From: Deltaproteobacteria bacterium
Lineage (GTDB): Bacteria; Myxococcota_A; UBA9160; UBA4427
Length of the DNA: 64,000 bases
Assembly: GCA_002719955.1 (NCBI GenBank)
Contig: PBFW01000009.1
Span: 95,029 to 159,028 of the forward strand
Reading direction: 5' to 3'
The position numbers and the translations under genes are program-made. This document shows positions 43,570-53,675 of the stretch, piece by piece (position 1 is the stretch's first letter; every line of letters begins with the position of its first letter). The notes beneath the pieces were generated by a model. The model worked only from the letters and a program-made list of their open reading frames with translations, did no database searches and had not been told where the DNA came from.

Positions 43570-45995
43570 GCGGTTGCGTCCCGATCGATGAGAGCGAGCA
43601 GCGCGGGCGCAAGCAGAACATCCGCCAGAAAGGCCGTCAGCGTTGCGAAGGCGACGAGCACGCCCAGGTTGTTCAGGTTGACCATCGAGGACATCGTAAA
43701 TCCCAGAAATCCAACCGAAAGAACCGTCGTCGTGATGAGCATCGCGCGTCCCGCCGTCAATAACGTCGCTTCGATCGCGGCTTCGAGATCCATGCCCTGT
43801 GCGCGGTAGCGCCGATAGTTGTGCATGAAGTGGATCGTGTCATCGACGGCGAGGCCGAGCGCAATTCCGCCGACCATGAGCGAGAACGCGTCCAGCGGAA
43901 AACCGAAGCTGCCCATCAATCCGAGGGTCAAGAGGATGGGCATCGTGTTGGGAATCATCGCGAGCAGCCCCGTCCGCAGGTTTCCGAGCAGCAGGACCAT
44001 GATCGGTGTGATCACGGCGAATGCGAGCACGTAGGATTGGGCCATGCTCGTGACGACCTGACTGATCGTCCGCACGAGAATTGCCAGGATTCCGGTGATC
44101 ACCGGTCGGCCGAGGTCGGAGAGGGCAGTCTCGGTATCCGCCGTCGCGAGATCGAAGAATTTCGTGTATCGCACCGCATCTCGCCAGGGCATGCGCACGG
44201 ACATGCGCGCGATCTCGTATTGGGGATCGGTGATCTCCTCGAGATCATCCGCGCCGGTATTTTCGAAGAGGAGCAGCTCCTGGGCGATCAGCAGCGGATC
44301 CTCGGGGATGACGTAGGCGGAGGCCCGGTCGCTGTTCAGCGCACGATTGATCTCCTTCACGATGTCGGCGAGCGAGATCGTCTGGCCGGCGGAGACGCCG
44401 TCGCGCGATTCTTCTTCGAAGCTTCGGCCCAGCGCGGCGAGGCGCTGAAGGGCCTCGGGTTGGCGAATGCCACCCGGGGCATCGCTCTCGAGAAGCACCT
44501 CGAAGGAAACTGCCCCGCCGAGATGTTCGTTCATGAAACGCGTGTCGCGTACGATCCGCGTGTCTTCGCCCAGCCAGGAGATGGGATCGTGGGAGAGTTC
44601 CATGCGGGAGGCTCCCAGACCCGCGGCGATCGCGAGAAGCGTGCTGAGCCCGACGACGCTGCGGGGGTGCCTCGTCGCGAATCGTCCGAAGCCCGCAAGC
44701 GACCGATCGAGCACATTTTGCTCGCGCGACACGAGCCGCCCTCGCGGCGCGCCGATCGGGGCAATCGCGAGCAGCGCCGGCAGCATCGTGAGGCTCAGGA
44801 AGAGGGCGATCATCACGCCGGTGGGTGCGAAGATGCCGATCATGGCGACGGGTGTGAGCGCCGAGGTCGAAAATGACAGGAGCCCCCCCGCGGTCGTCAC
44901 GCTCGTCAACACCAGCGCCAATCCAGAATGGCCCAGCGCGTGGGCGAGTGCGTCTGCGCGCTCATCCCCGCTGCGAATTCGTTCGAAAAAGATAGAAAGG
45001 AGATGGACCGCATCCCCCACTGCGACCGCCAGCAGGAAGGAGGGCAGGATCTGCGTAGGTACGTGAATCGGCACGCCGCTCCAACCCATCAGGCCCACGG
45101 TCGAAGCCACGCTCAAGGCGACGACCAGAAGCGGAATCACAACGGCGATGACGCGTCGAAAGAGCAGATAGAGGAGGGCGGCAATCGTAAGGATCGCGAG
45201 CGCAGCGAAGCGGGGCATATCTCGTGCCATGGATGAAGAAATCGTCTGGAGCATGACCGGCGACCCGCCGCTGTGGATCACGAAATCAGCTGATTCGAAT
45301 TCGGCGATGACCTCCCGAAGTCTGGAAACCACTTCCGCCGTTTCGGCTCCCGTGAGTAGCGGAGGTGTCTCGTCGGTGGCATGGGCGCCCTCATCGAAGC
45401 CCGAGAGCCTCTCCTCCTCGACGCCCAGCGACGAGTAGAGTTGCAATTCGAGCACGAGCGTCGCGGTCCGGCCGTCTTGCGAGAGGATATGATTGCGAAA
45501 GAGTGGATTCGAGAGCGCTCGCTCCTTGCGAAGAGCCAGCTCCTCGGTGTTCTCGGGCCACGGGTCGAGGAAACCCTCGACCCGCAGGGTATCGCCGTCG
45601 CCACGGGTATCGCGTGCGTTGATCAGGCTCGTTATTTCGACGAGATGGGGTACGCGCTTTTCGATGGCGTTGTGGAAATCGCGCAAGCGCTCGAGGAAGG
45701 TGAAATCGAAGATTCCCGGCGTCTCCGGTCCCGCCGCCTGTCCGCGCTCGATCGCGACGGTGATCTTCTCGTCCCGTCCGAATCGTTCGCGGAAAGCTTC
45801 GTAGTTCACGCGGAAAGAATCGTCATGGCCGAGGAAGGCTTCGAAGGTCACGTCCATATAGACGCGTGGGAGACCGGCGACGCAGCCGAGTGCGACGGCC
45901 AGGCTCGTCAAGAGAACGGCGAGGGGGCGATCGACGACGATTCGCCCCCAATTTTCGAAGCCGGCTTCGACACGATCTCTCAAGGTGTTGGCCAC
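43566..45995 (-). CDS. RND/MMPL-type exporter (HAE3-like)
   Basis: An 809-residue membrane transporter with two repeats, each an N-terminal helix, a large periplasmic loop and a five-helix bundle (about residues 20-420 and 435-809). Proton-relay acidic residues are in LLAVAVGDAVHLLSIFFER and GIALGLAVDDTIHFMHNY, as in MMPL/HAE3 proteins that move lipids or hydrophobic compounds. It is single, without a membrane-fusion partner nearby. Its stop and the TetR stop share the palindrome CTAG (43566-43569). Confidence 0.9.
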   Translation of the reverse strand: MANTLRDRVEAGFENWGRIVVDRPLAVLLTSLAVALGCVAGLPRVYMDVTFEAFLGHDDSFRVNYEAFRERFGRDEKITVAIERGQAAGPETPGIFDFTFLERLRDFHNAIEKRVPHLVEITSLINARDTRGDGDTLRVEGFLDPWPENTEELALRKERALSNPLFRNHILSQDGRTATLVLELQLYSSLGVEEERLSGFDEGAHATDETPPLLTGAETAEVVSRLREVIAEFESADFVIHSGGSPVMLQTISSSMARDMPRFAALAILTIAALLYLLFRRVIAVVIPLLVVALSVASTVGLMGWSGVPIHVPTQILPSFLLAVAVGDAVHLLSIFFERIRSGDERADALAHALGHSGLALVLTSVTTAGGLLSFSTSALTPVAMIGIFAPTGVMIALFLSLTMLPALLAIAPIGAPRGRLVSREQNVLDRSLAGFGRFATRHPRSVVGLSTLLAIAAGLGASRMELSHDPISWLGEDTRIVRDTRFMNEHLGGAVSFEVLLESDAPGGIRQPEALQRLAALGRSFEEESRDGVSAGQTISLADIVKEINRALNSDRASAYVIPEDPLLIAQELLLFENTGADDLEEITDPQYEIARMSVRMPWRDAVRYTKFFDLATADTETALSDLGRPVITGILAILVRTISQVVTSMAQSYVLAFAVITPIMVLLLGNLRTGLLAMIPNTMPILLTLGLMGSFGFPLDAFSLMVGGIALGLAVDDTIHFMHNYRRYRAQGMDLEAAIEATLLTAGRAMLITTTVLSVGFLGFTMSSMVNLNNLGVLVAFATLTAFLADVLLAPALLALIDRDATA

Positions 45996-46090
45996 CTGGA
46001 GAGGTTAGCGCGACCCGACTCCCTATGATGTCGTCGGGGATGACGAAGGGTGTCGTTCTTGAGGCCGCCCTCCTTCAAAGCCGGGTCGCG

Positions 46091-49000
46091 TCAGCCTCCC
46101 GACAGCTGCGCAAGCAATGACCGCGTTGCGTCGAAGAGTGCGGGTGCGCCGCCCTCCGGTCCCGGCGCCTTCGCGACCAGCCGCTGGTCGGGTGTTACGC
46201 GAATACCTGCGCGCGCGTGGGTGAGCAGTTGGACGAGACGGTCGGCGTCGATCTTGCTCTGGTTGGCGACCTGCAACACGAGCTCGCCTCGCTGGGTCTC
46301 GATCCGTAGGATGCCGAGTCGCCGCGCGAGGATCTTGAGGCGAATGACCTCGAGCAGGTTCTCCGCCTCGGTCGGCATGCGTCCGAATCGGTCGAGCAGT
46401 TCGTCTCGAATCAGCGCGACTTCGCTTTCGTCTCGCGCATTCGACAAGCGCTTGTAGAGGACGAGTCGCTGGCTCACGTCTGGGACATAGGCTTCGGGCA
46501 GGCGGCCGACGACCGGTAATTTGATCTCGGGATCGATCCACTCCTCGTGGGCCTGACCGCGCAGCTCCTCCATCGTTTCGTCGAGCATCTCCATATAGGT
46601 CTCGTACCCGACTGAGCGAAGGTTGCCCGACTGTTCGGAGCCGAGCAGGTCGCCGGCGCCGCGGATCTCGAGATCGAGATTGGCGAGGCGGAATCCGGCA
46701 CCGAGTTCACTCAAGTCCTGAATCGCTTCGAGGCGTTTCTGCGCATCGCTCGAGAGGGCGCCGACCTGGGTCGGAACGAGAAGATAGGCGTATGCGCGGC
46801 GCTTACTTCGGACGACGCGGCCGCGCAGCTGATAGAGCTGCGCCAGGCCGAGTGCGTCGGCGCGGTTGACGACGATCGTGTTTACATTCGGCATGTCGAT
46901 ACCGCTCTCGATGATCGTCGTACATAGCATCACGTCCGCCTCCTTTCGCAGGAAGGCGTGAATGCGATCTTCGAGCACGCGCTCCTTCATTTGACCATGG
47001 GCGACCATGATGCGGACTTCGGGCACGATGCGCGTCAGCATCTCCTGCATGGCGTCGATCGTCCGGACACGATTGTGTAGGAAGAAGACCTGGCCGCCGC
47101 GACGAATCTCGCGCAGGATCGCCTCGCGAATCAGGCCCTCGTCGAATTTGCAGACCTGAGTTCGGATCGCGAGGCGGTCGACGGGTGGCGTCTCGATGAC
47201 CGAGAGGTCGCGGATTCCCGTGAACGCCATCTGCAACGTTCGTGGGATCGGCGTCGCAGTGAGCGTGAGGACGTCGACGGTCTTCTTGAGTTTCTTGATG
47301 CGTTCCTTGTGGGCCACTCCGAAGCGCTGCTCTTCGTCGACGACGAGTAGGCCGAGATCCCGAAACTGGATGTTCTTCTGGAGGACTCGGTGGGTCGCGA
47401 TGACGATATCGACCTGGCCCGACGCCAGGCCTTCGAGTGTTGCCTTGCTCTCCTTGGGGGTGCAGAAGCGCGAGAGCATATCGATGCGGATCGGGTGATC
47501 CTGAAAGCGCTCCCTGAAGTTTTCATAATGCTGTTGGCAGAGAACCGTCGTCGGTGTGAGGATCACGACTTGTTTGCCGTCGAGCGCCGCTCGCAGCGCG
47601 CCACGAATCGCGACCTCGGTCTTGCCGTACCCGACATCACCGCATACGAGCCGATCCATTGGCTTGTCCTGCTGCATATCCCCGAGTACGTCGTCGATCG
47701 CCGCCATCTGGTCCGGTGTCTCTTCGTAGGCGAAGGCCGCTTCGAATTCCTCCATTGGAACGTCTCGCGCACCGAATGCGAAACCCGGCGCCAATTGCCG
47801 CGCCGCGTGGAGGGAGAGCAGCTCGCCGGCCATATTGCGCAGGCTCGCCTTGACCCGGCCCTTGATCTTTTCCCAGGTCTCCCCACCGAGTTTGTCGATG
47901 CGCGGCTTCACACCGTCCGCGGCGCCATAGCGCTGCACACGGGAAAGGCGGTCGACGGGAAGGAAGAGCTTGTCCCCGCCGAGATATTCGATCGAGAGCA
48001 GTTCGCTCGAGGTGCCGCCCGCGGCGAGTTCCATGAGGCCGCGATAGATGCCGATCCCGTGATCGTGGTGGACGAGAAAATCGCCCGGGGCAAGTTGGGC
48101 GATTCCGTCGAGTTGTTGGCCCTCACGCCAGCCCGTTCGGGCGCGGCGGCGTTCGCGGATTCCGAAGATCTCCTCGTCGGTGACGACGGCGAGGCCTTGT
48201 TCCTCCCAGACGAAACCCTCGGAGATTTCGATGACGCGAAATTCGAGGCGCCCGGGCAGCGACCAATGCCAGACCGGCCGCGGGTCCGTCGCGACCTGGC
48301 CCTCGAGTTCATATTCGTCGAGTAGCGATTTCAAGCGCTCTGCGCTCGAGAGCGAGCTGCACGCCAGAACGACGCGCCAGCGTTGCCCCAGCCATCGCTG
48401 GCAGCGTTCGACCAGGGGGGCGAGGGCGTGGTCGTGGCTTCGGGTGGTTGCGAGTTCGCGCCGGAGTTCTTCCTGGGTCTGGGTATCGACGAGGTGGCGG
48501 CCGCTGTCGCCGGCGGCCTCCACGATATCGAGTCGCTCGAGTCTGACCGGGTCGCGTTCGTCGAGCGCAGCGTCGATCGCCTCGGGATGCAGGAGGAGAT
48601 CCTGGAGCGGAACCGTCAGTCGTTCTCCCCTGGCGGCCGCGTGATTCGAGGTGATTTCGTCGAAGACCTGTTCGAAGCGGGCCTGCCCTTCTTCGGGTTC
48701 CTCGACGATCACGAGTGCATTGGCCGGCAGGTAGTCGAAGAACGACTCCATGTCCGGCTGAATCAGGGGGGCGAGTGCTTCGGTCCCGGGCGGAACGTGG
48801 CCGCGGAGAAGCGAACCGACGATCTCATCGACCTCCGTTGCGGGTACCCCCTGCTCTTCTGCCAGGTCGCGAATTGCCTGCGAGCGTTCGATCACGCCGT
48901 CTCGGTCGAATAACAATTCGCGCGGCGGTGGCAGCAGGGCCGTCGAGCATTTCGATTGGGATCGTTGGCTCGCGGGATCGAAGCTGCGGATCGAGTCGAT

Positions 49001-49690
49001 CTCGTCACCCCAAAGCTCGATTCGGAGTGGGGTGGCGAGCTGGGGCGGGAAGACGTCGATGATATCGCCGCGCGCGGCGACCTCGCCCGGTTCTTCGACG
49101 AGGGCCATGCGCTGATAGCCGAGGCCGGCTAGACGCGCGACGAGCAGGTCGCGATCGAGGGACTCTCCGACGCAGAGTCGATGGGTCGAACGATGCAGGA
49201 GTTCGCGGGAGGGAACCCGCAGGGCCAGCGCGGAGCGCGGCGCAACGATGATCGGCGGTGGCTCCTGCGGGCCGCTGGCCTCGTTTCGAAGGGTTTGATC
49301 GAGTCGGTGGAGGACCTCCATTCGCTGGTTCACGAGGAAGGGCTGGGGCGAGAAGCGGTCGAAGGGCAGCGTGTCGTGGCGCGGAAACGATCGGATTCGT
49401 GATTCTCCATCGCGCTCGCCCAGGAACCCACGCAACGCGACGATCGCCGCGTCTGCGGCGCGAGAATGCGGTGTCACGTGGATGACGACGCGGTCGGCGT
49501 GGGCTCGGATCAGGTGACTTGCCGCGACCCTGTTCGAGGCACCGCGCAGACCGGTGAGCCGAGAGAGGGTCTGCGACTCGCGCGCTTCACGCACGAAACG
49601 GTCGAAGGGCGTATCGCCGCGTTTCGGGCTGCGGCGACGCTTTGCGCGCGCGTGCGCTTTGGGCTCCTTGTCCGTGCTCTCGGCGCTCAT
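46091..49690 (-). CDS. mfd: Transcription-repair coupling factor Mfd
   Basis: Translocase that removes stalled RNA polymerase and recruits UvrA, 1199 residues from the ATG at 49690. It shows the UvrB-homology N-terminus (FPRHDTLPFDRFSPQ), the RNA-polymerase interaction region (LAPGDFLVHHDHGIGIYRG), helicase motifs GDVGYGKTEVA and DEEQRFG, TATPIPRTLQMA, and the TRG region after TIIESGIDMPNVNT. A longer reading to 49774 crosses into a terminator and is rejected. UvrA is encoded 6 kb away. Confidence 0.96.
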   Translation of the reverse strand: MSAESTDKEPKAHARAKRRRSPKRGDTPFDRFVREARESQTLSRLTGLRGASNRVAASHLIRAHADRVVIHVTPHSRAADAAIVALRGFLGERDGESRIRSFPRHDTLPFDRFSPQPFLVNQRMEVLHRLDQTLRNEASGPQEPPPIIVAPRSALALRVPSRELLHRSTHRLCVGESLDRDLLVARLAGLGYQRMALVEEPGEVAARGDIIDVFPPQLATPLRIELWGDEIDSIRSFDPASQRSQSKCSTALLPPPRELLFDRDGVIERSQAIRDLAEEQGVPATEVDEIVGSLLRGHVPPGTEALAPLIQPDMESFFDYLPANALVIVEEPEEGQARFEQVFDEITSNHAAARGERLTVPLQDLLLHPEAIDAALDERDPVRLERLDIVEAAGDSGRHLVDTQTQEELRRELATTRSHDHALAPLVERCQRWLGQRWRVVLACSSLSSAERLKSLLDEYELEGQVATDPRPVWHWSLPGRLEFRVIEISEGFVWEEQGLAVVTDEEIFGIRERRRARTGWREGQQLDGIAQLAPGDFLVHHDHGIGIYRGLMELAAGGTSSELLSIEYLGGDKLFLPVDRLSRVQRYGAADGVKPRIDKLGGETWEKIKGRVKASLRNMAGELLSLHAARQLAPGFAFGARDVPMEEFEAAFAYEETPDQMAAIDDVLGDMQQDKPMDRLVCGDVGYGKTEVAIRGALRAALDGKQVVILTPTTVLCQQHYENFRERFQDHPIRIDMLSRFCTPKESKATLEGLASGQVDIVIATHRVLQKNIQFRDLGLLVVDEEQRFGVAHKERIKKLKKTVDVLTLTATPIPRTLQMAFTGIRDLSVIETPPVDRLAIRTQVCKFDEGLIREAILREIRRGGQVFFLHNRVRTIDAMQEMLTRIVPEVRIMVAHGQMKERVLEDRIHAFLRKEADVMLCTTIIESGIDMPNVNTIVVNRADALGLAQLYQLRGRVVRSKRRAYAYLLVPTQVGALSSDAQKRLEAIQDLSELGAGFRLANLDLEIRGAGDLLGSEQSGNLRSVGYETYMEMLDETMEELRGQAHEEWIDPEIKLPVVGRLPEAYVPDVSQRLVLYKRLSNARDESEVALIRDELLDRFGRMPTEAENLLEVIRLKILARRLGILRIETQRGELVLQVANQSKIDADRLVQLLTHARAGIRVTPDQRLVAKAPGPEGGAPALFDATRSLLAQLSGG

Positions 49691-49756
49691 CTCGCGTGAA
49701 TCTCCATCTCGGTTCGGCGGGCCTTCCGACGCCCACCCGCAAGCGCGAAAACACGG

Positions 49757-49789
49757 AAAGCCCGGCTCCCCCAAACGGGGGGGCCGGGC
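49757..49789 (-). terminator. Strong hairpin terminator between the glycosyltransferase group and mfd
   Basis: GCCCGGCTCCCCC (49760-49772) pairs with GGGGGGGCCGGGC (49777-49789), 13 pairs with one wobble and a four-base loop. On the minus strand the hairpin is followed by TTTCCGTGTTTT. It ends the upstream glycosyltransferase operon just before the mfd start. Confidence 0.8.
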
Positions 49790-49861
49790 CGCGGGAGTTT
49801 AGGGGTCTTCCCGGAAATGGCACGTGGGGAGCGAGGCCGGTTCCGGACCGTCGCTGCAAAC

Positions 49862-51139
49862 TCAGCGGGGCGCGGCGATCTGCCGGATCAACGCGAGGGT
49901 TCTCTCGGCGGCGGGCTGGGGGCGGTGATTTGCTTCGTAGAGCGCGCGGGCACCCTCGCCCAGACGGGTCGCGAGTTCGGGGGATCGATCGAGGGATTCG
50001 ATCGCTTCCGCGAGCGCGGCCGCGGGGCGGTCGCGCCCTGCGAGCCGCGCATTCTCGCCATCGATCAGGCCCCATTCGCGCCCCAGAAAACTGATCGGGG
50101 GGGTCCCGACGGCCAGGCTGTTGACCAACTTGATCGGGAATCCCCCGGCCGCGCGCCGTGTGACCAGGCTTGCCCGAGCGGCCGCGAGCAGGGAGAGCAT
50201 CTCCGCGTCGGACCCGACGAGCCGCGCCTCCATCCCGGCGCGTCGGACGAGGTCCGATGCGAGGACCGCTGGGTCGTGACTCGCGAGGACGATCTTTGGG
50301 CGGGCGGGATCGAGGCCCCTGAGATGGCTGGCCCCGGCCAGCAATTCGAGCTCCTGGTAGCCGTCGAGATTGCCTGAATAGAGGTAGAAGCCCCGGTCGT
50401 CGAGCCCGTGTGTGTTGGCGACGGCGACGGGGTCGAGGGGAATCGATCGATGCCGCGGGTCCGGAATCGGTGGTGGGATCAGTTCTCCGGGCCGGTCTGA
50501 AAATTGACGCATGACGCACTCAGAGGAGTGCGTCAGAGCGATCCACGCGTCGATCCGGCTTGCTAGGAATCGGTCGAGGGTCCCGCCGCCGTGATCCAGG
50601 GCGCGCCGCAAGCTGGTCCGGAATCTGGCGAAGCGCTTGCGGTGCATACCGAGAGAGGGTGTAAAATCCTTAGAGTTCAATAGTTTATAGTATGCTGAGA
50701 TCTCGTTTTCCATGAGCGTGTGAACGCAGTAGACGAGCGGTATGCGCGGTTCGTGACGCGCTAGACCGCTGAGCACACCGATCAAACACGCTTCGGCGTT
50801 GTGCGTCAGAGCTGCGTCATACGGGGCGCCCTGCAGCATTTTTGACGCGATTGCGTCACGAAGCGTCGTGAGGAGTCCGAGATCGGCGAGCGGCCTTCCC
50901 CAGCCCGGCCCAGAATCCAATGACGCAGGGGCCGTCCAGCTCGGCGTCTTTCGGTGCTCGAACCCGTCGAGCACGCGCCATCGATCGGGGTCGTTGCGGC
51001 TCGGGGGGGTCCCGCTCGCATAGGTCAAGAGCTCGACTTCCGCGCCGGCGGCACGGAGCGCGATCGCCTGCTCCTGGAAATAGACCTGGGAGCCCTGGTG
51101 GTGTGGGTAGGGAAAGGCGCCGACCAGGAGGAGTCGCAT
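49862..51139 (-). CDS. Glycosyltransferase, GT4/GT-B-like
   Basis: A 425-residue protein beginning MRLLLVGAFPYPHHQGSQVY, the usual opening of GT4-type glycosyltransferases (first Rossmann strand plus glycine loop). The C-terminal half has a donor-domain pattern (GFYLYSGNLDGYQELELL, KIVLASHD, RAAGGFPIKLVNSLAVGTPP). Acceptor and donor sugars are not evident. It follows the GT2 gene by five bases in the same operon. Confidence 0.85.
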   Translation of the reverse strand: MRLLLVGAFPYPHHQGSQVYFQEQAIALRAAGAEVELLTYASGTPPSRNDPDRWRVLDGFEHRKTPSWTAPASLDSGPGWGRPLADLGLLTTLRDAIASKMLQGAPYDAALTHNAEACLIGVLSGLARHEPRIPLVYCVHTLMENEISAYYKLLNSKDFTPSLGMHRKRFARFRTSLRRALDHGGGTLDRFLASRIDAWIALTHSSECVMRQFSDRPGELIPPPIPDPRHRSIPLDPVAVANTHGLDDRGFYLYSGNLDGYQELELLAGASHLRGLDPARPKIVLASHDPAVLASDLVRRAGMEARLVGSDAEMLSLLAAARASLVTRRAAGGFPIKLVNSLAVGTPPISFLGREWGLIDGENARLAGRDRPAAALAEAIESLDRSPELATRLGEGARALYEANHRPQPAAERTLALIRQIAAPR

Positions 51140-51144
51140 CGCGG

Positions 51145-51936
51145 CTAGTGGTGGGGGTGCGGGCTGGATGGCTGGCGTGGGCCGTGGGGCGCGCGCAGCG
51201 GGCGGTGGGGTGGGCGGGGCCGATGCAGCCGATGGAGTTCCCTGAAGAGCTGGGACAATTCGATCAGGGCCCGCAGGATCACGCGCGGGTGGGCACCGCT
51301 CTGCCGGCCAGAGCGGCGGGGATGATGGCTGACGGGGACCTGCTTGATCCCGAACCCGGCGGCCCGGGCCCGGGCCAGAATCTCGGTGTTCACGAAGGCG
51401 CCGATCGATTCGATCGGGATCGCGTCGAGTACCTCGCGTCGGAAGATCTTGAAGGCGCAATCGATGTCGCGGACCGGAAGGTCGAAGAGTGCGCGTACGA
51501 GCGTTCCCCAGGTCCAGGCGATGACGCGCCGTAGCCAGGGATCTCGCCGCGGCGCTCGGTAGCCGACCACGATCTCGACCTCCTCGGCGTGCTCGAGGAG
51601 CAACGCGATCTCTCGCAGGTCGAATTGGAGATCCGCGTCGCTGAAGAAGACGAGCTCACCGCTGGCTTGCCGAAGTCCCGCGCGGAGGGCGGCGCCGTAT
51701 CCGAGATTGGTGTGGTGATGGACGCTGGTGATGCGTGGATCGCGCTGTGCCCAGGTTCCGAGGACCTCTGCGCTGCGATCTCGGGATCCGTCGTCGACGA
51801 TCACGATCTCGAAATCGACGCCGAGCTGATCGCCGATCTTCACGGCGCTCTCGAGCAGTGTCGGGAGGTTCTCCGCCTCGTTGAAAGCGGGAAAGACCAG
51901 CGAGAGACGCGGGGCAGTCGGAAGGAGTGCAGTCAT
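51145..51936 (-). CDS. Family 2 glycosyltransferase, dolichol-phosphate mannosyltransferase-like
   Basis: A 263-residue GT-A enzyme: LSLVFPAFNEAENLPTLLES, EIVIVDDGSRDRS, the metal-binding SDADLQFD, and the later RDIDCAFKIFRREVLD typical of DPM1/polyprenyl-phosphate glycosyltransferases. These enzymes transfer a sugar to a lipid carrier at the membrane. The last 30 residues are rich in His, Pro and Arg and look like read-through of unconserved sequence. The ATG overlaps the stop of the AP-superfamily gene (ATGA). Confidence 0.9.
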   Translation of the reverse strand: MTALLPTAPRLSLVFPAFNEAENLPTLLESAVKIGDQLGVDFEIVIVDDGSRDRSAEVLGTWAQRDPRITSVHHHTNLGYGAALRAGLRQASGELVFFSDADLQFDLREIALLLEHAEEVEIVVGYRAPRRDPWLRRVIAWTWGTLVRALFDLPVRDIDCAFKIFRREVLDAIPIESIGAFVNTEILARARAAGFGIKQVPVSHHPRRSGRQSGAHPRVILRALIELSQLFRELHRLHRPRPPHRPLRAPHGPRQPSSPHPHH

Positions 51937-53639
51937 TCGAGGTATCCCAGGGCGCGCAGTCGCTCGGCCACCATCGCCTCCTCGTTTTCGTCGTAGGCGG
52001 TCGGCGGCGTGCCGTGCTGCCCCATCTCCTGGTCGGGAGTGGCCCAGGCTAGGCCCATCGCGGCGGCCAGCCAAGGGGCGACTCGACTCAGGCGGGTCGG
52101 CGGCGGGGGAATTGCACCAGACCGGCCGCCCACCGCGATCCAGATGCCTTCGCTTCGATGGGTTCCGTTCATGCCTCGCCCGCGTCCGCCGGCGTGATCG
52201 TCGGGGTCGAGGGGGCGAACGCTGGGGATCCCCGCGCCCTGGGGTCCGCCCTCGGACCAGGGGGTCGGGACCAGGCTGAGTCCGTGTCCACCGTCGAGGG
52301 CGAGTTCGATGACGATGTCCGGCGCGCGATCGGCGAAGGGGCCGCGATGGACCTCCTCGCGCCGCTGTGCGCGTGCGACGACGGGCCCCCCGTCGGGAAG
52401 GCGCCAGTCGAGTAGCGCCTCGATGACCCGATCGCGCAGGGGTTCGTAGTCCTCCGGTGCGACGCAGCCCTCGGCTTCGCGACCGGTCAGGTTGATCCAG
52501 ACGCCCGGGTTCGTGTTGGCCTCCTCGGAGAAGGCGAGGGTGTGGCGCCAATCGATGCCCCCGAAGCGGGCGCGGCTCTCGAGCCGCGCGGCGGCGGCTC
52601 GGGCGCGACGGAAGATCGCTTGGGTGAGTGCGGCGGGCAGGAGGGCGAGCGCGTGGTCCCGCAGTGCGCGCGCCCCCCGGTCGCTGAAGCGGCCGAAGCC
52701 GCTGCGACGGCGCAGCAGGCCGCGCTCGGCGAGATGGCGATTCAGGTGAAGGATCTTGTCCGAGGCGGTGCCCATGCCGTGGTCCGACAGGACGACACAG
52801 AGCGCGTCGGGAGCGGCGGCCTCACGCAGATCACCGCAGGCGCGGTCGAGCGCACGATAGACGTCGGCGAGCGCCCGTCGGCGCGTTTCGCTCGCGTTCG
52901 CGTCATGGCGTGGCGATGCCGGATCGTGATCGCGGGAATAGTGATGGCCTGCGGTGTCGCTTTCCGAGAAGACGATTACGGTGAGCGCCGGCATCTCCCC
53001 CCCGGCGCGTGCCTTGAGCGCCTCGATCGATGCCAGGGCGAAGTCGCGCTTTCGATCGATGCGTTCGAGCAGCGTCGAGCGCGCGCGTTCGTGGAAGTCG
53101 TCCGCCCGCGCGGACTCGTTGAGTTCGGGACGCATCCAGGGCCCCGCGCTCGCGGCGATCGCGCGGTAGAGGGTGGGATCGCTCGCACCGTGGTCGTCGG
53201 TTCCCGTCGAAACCGGTGCGTCGAAGCCACATACGAGGAGCCCGTTCAAGGCCTCGGGTGGATGGGTGGCGGGCATGCCGAGGACGAGCACCCGCCCGCC
53301 CGCATCACTGACGCGTCGAAACAATGAAGGTGCGGGGCGGTCCGTCGAATTCACGAAGCGGAGCCGATACTCGCCCGGCACTTTCTGGCTGAAGTCGAAG
53401 ATCCCGTGGTCCGCGGGCTCGAGGCCCGTCATGAAGGAGGACCAGGCGGGGAAGGTCACGGGCGGTGTGGTGCTCGCGAGGCCGCTCGCCTGTCCCGTCG
53501 CCATCCATCGCGCGAGATTCGGAAGCTCTCCCGCTTCGGCGAGCGGCCCGATGATGTCGAAGCTCGCGCCGTCGAGGGCGAGCACGAGCACCGGTCGCAG
53601 ACCGACCGCGGGGGTCGATCGGGGACTCGGGTCGCCCAT
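51933..53639 (-). CDS. Alkaline-phosphatase-superfamily phosphodiesterase/phosphotransferase
   Basis: A 568-residue protein of the type I phosphodiesterase/nucleotide pyrophosphatase group. Metal and nucleophile sites are visible: the first Asp in VLALDGASFDII, the nucleophile Thr in PPVTFPAWSSFMTG, DHGIFDF, SESDTAGHHY and the metal ligands in LSDHGMG. No signal peptide is seen at the ATG used (53639); a GTG at 53675 is possible. It heads an operon with two glycosyltransferases, which suggests modification of a surface glycan or lipid rather than nucleotide metabolism. Confidence 0.85.
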   Translation of the reverse strand: MGDPSPRSTPAVGLRPVLVLALDGASFDIIGPLAEAGELPNLARWMATGQASGLASTTPPVTFPAWSSFMTGLEPADHGIFDFSQKVPGEYRLRFVNSTDRPAPSLFRRVSDAGGRVLVLGMPATHPPEALNGLLVCGFDAPVSTGTDDHGASDPTLYRAIAASAGPWMRPELNESARADDFHERARSTLLERIDRKRDFALASIEALKARAGGEMPALTVIVFSESDTAGHHYSRDHDPASPRHDANASETRRRALADVYRALDRACGDLREAAAPDALCVVLSDHGMGTASDKILHLNRHLAERGLLRRRSGFGRFSDRGARALRDHALALLPAALTQAIFRRARAAAARLESRARFGGIDWRHTLAFSEEANTNPGVWINLTGREAEGCVAPEDYEPLRDRVIEALLDWRLPDGGPVVARAQRREEVHRGPFADRAPDIVIELALDGGHGLSLVPTPWSEGGPQGAGIPSVRPLDPDDHAGGRGRGMNGTHRSEGIWIAVGGRSGAIPPPPTRLSRVAPWLAAAMGLAWATPDQEMGQHGTPPTAYDENEEAMVAERLRALGYLE

Positions 53640-53675
53640 CTCTTGATCGCGCGCGTCTGCGTCGGGTCGGGTCAC

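Noticed and set aside
49691..49774. Longer start for Mfd
   Set aside because: The extension would begin inside the terminator hairpin and encodes non-homologous residues.
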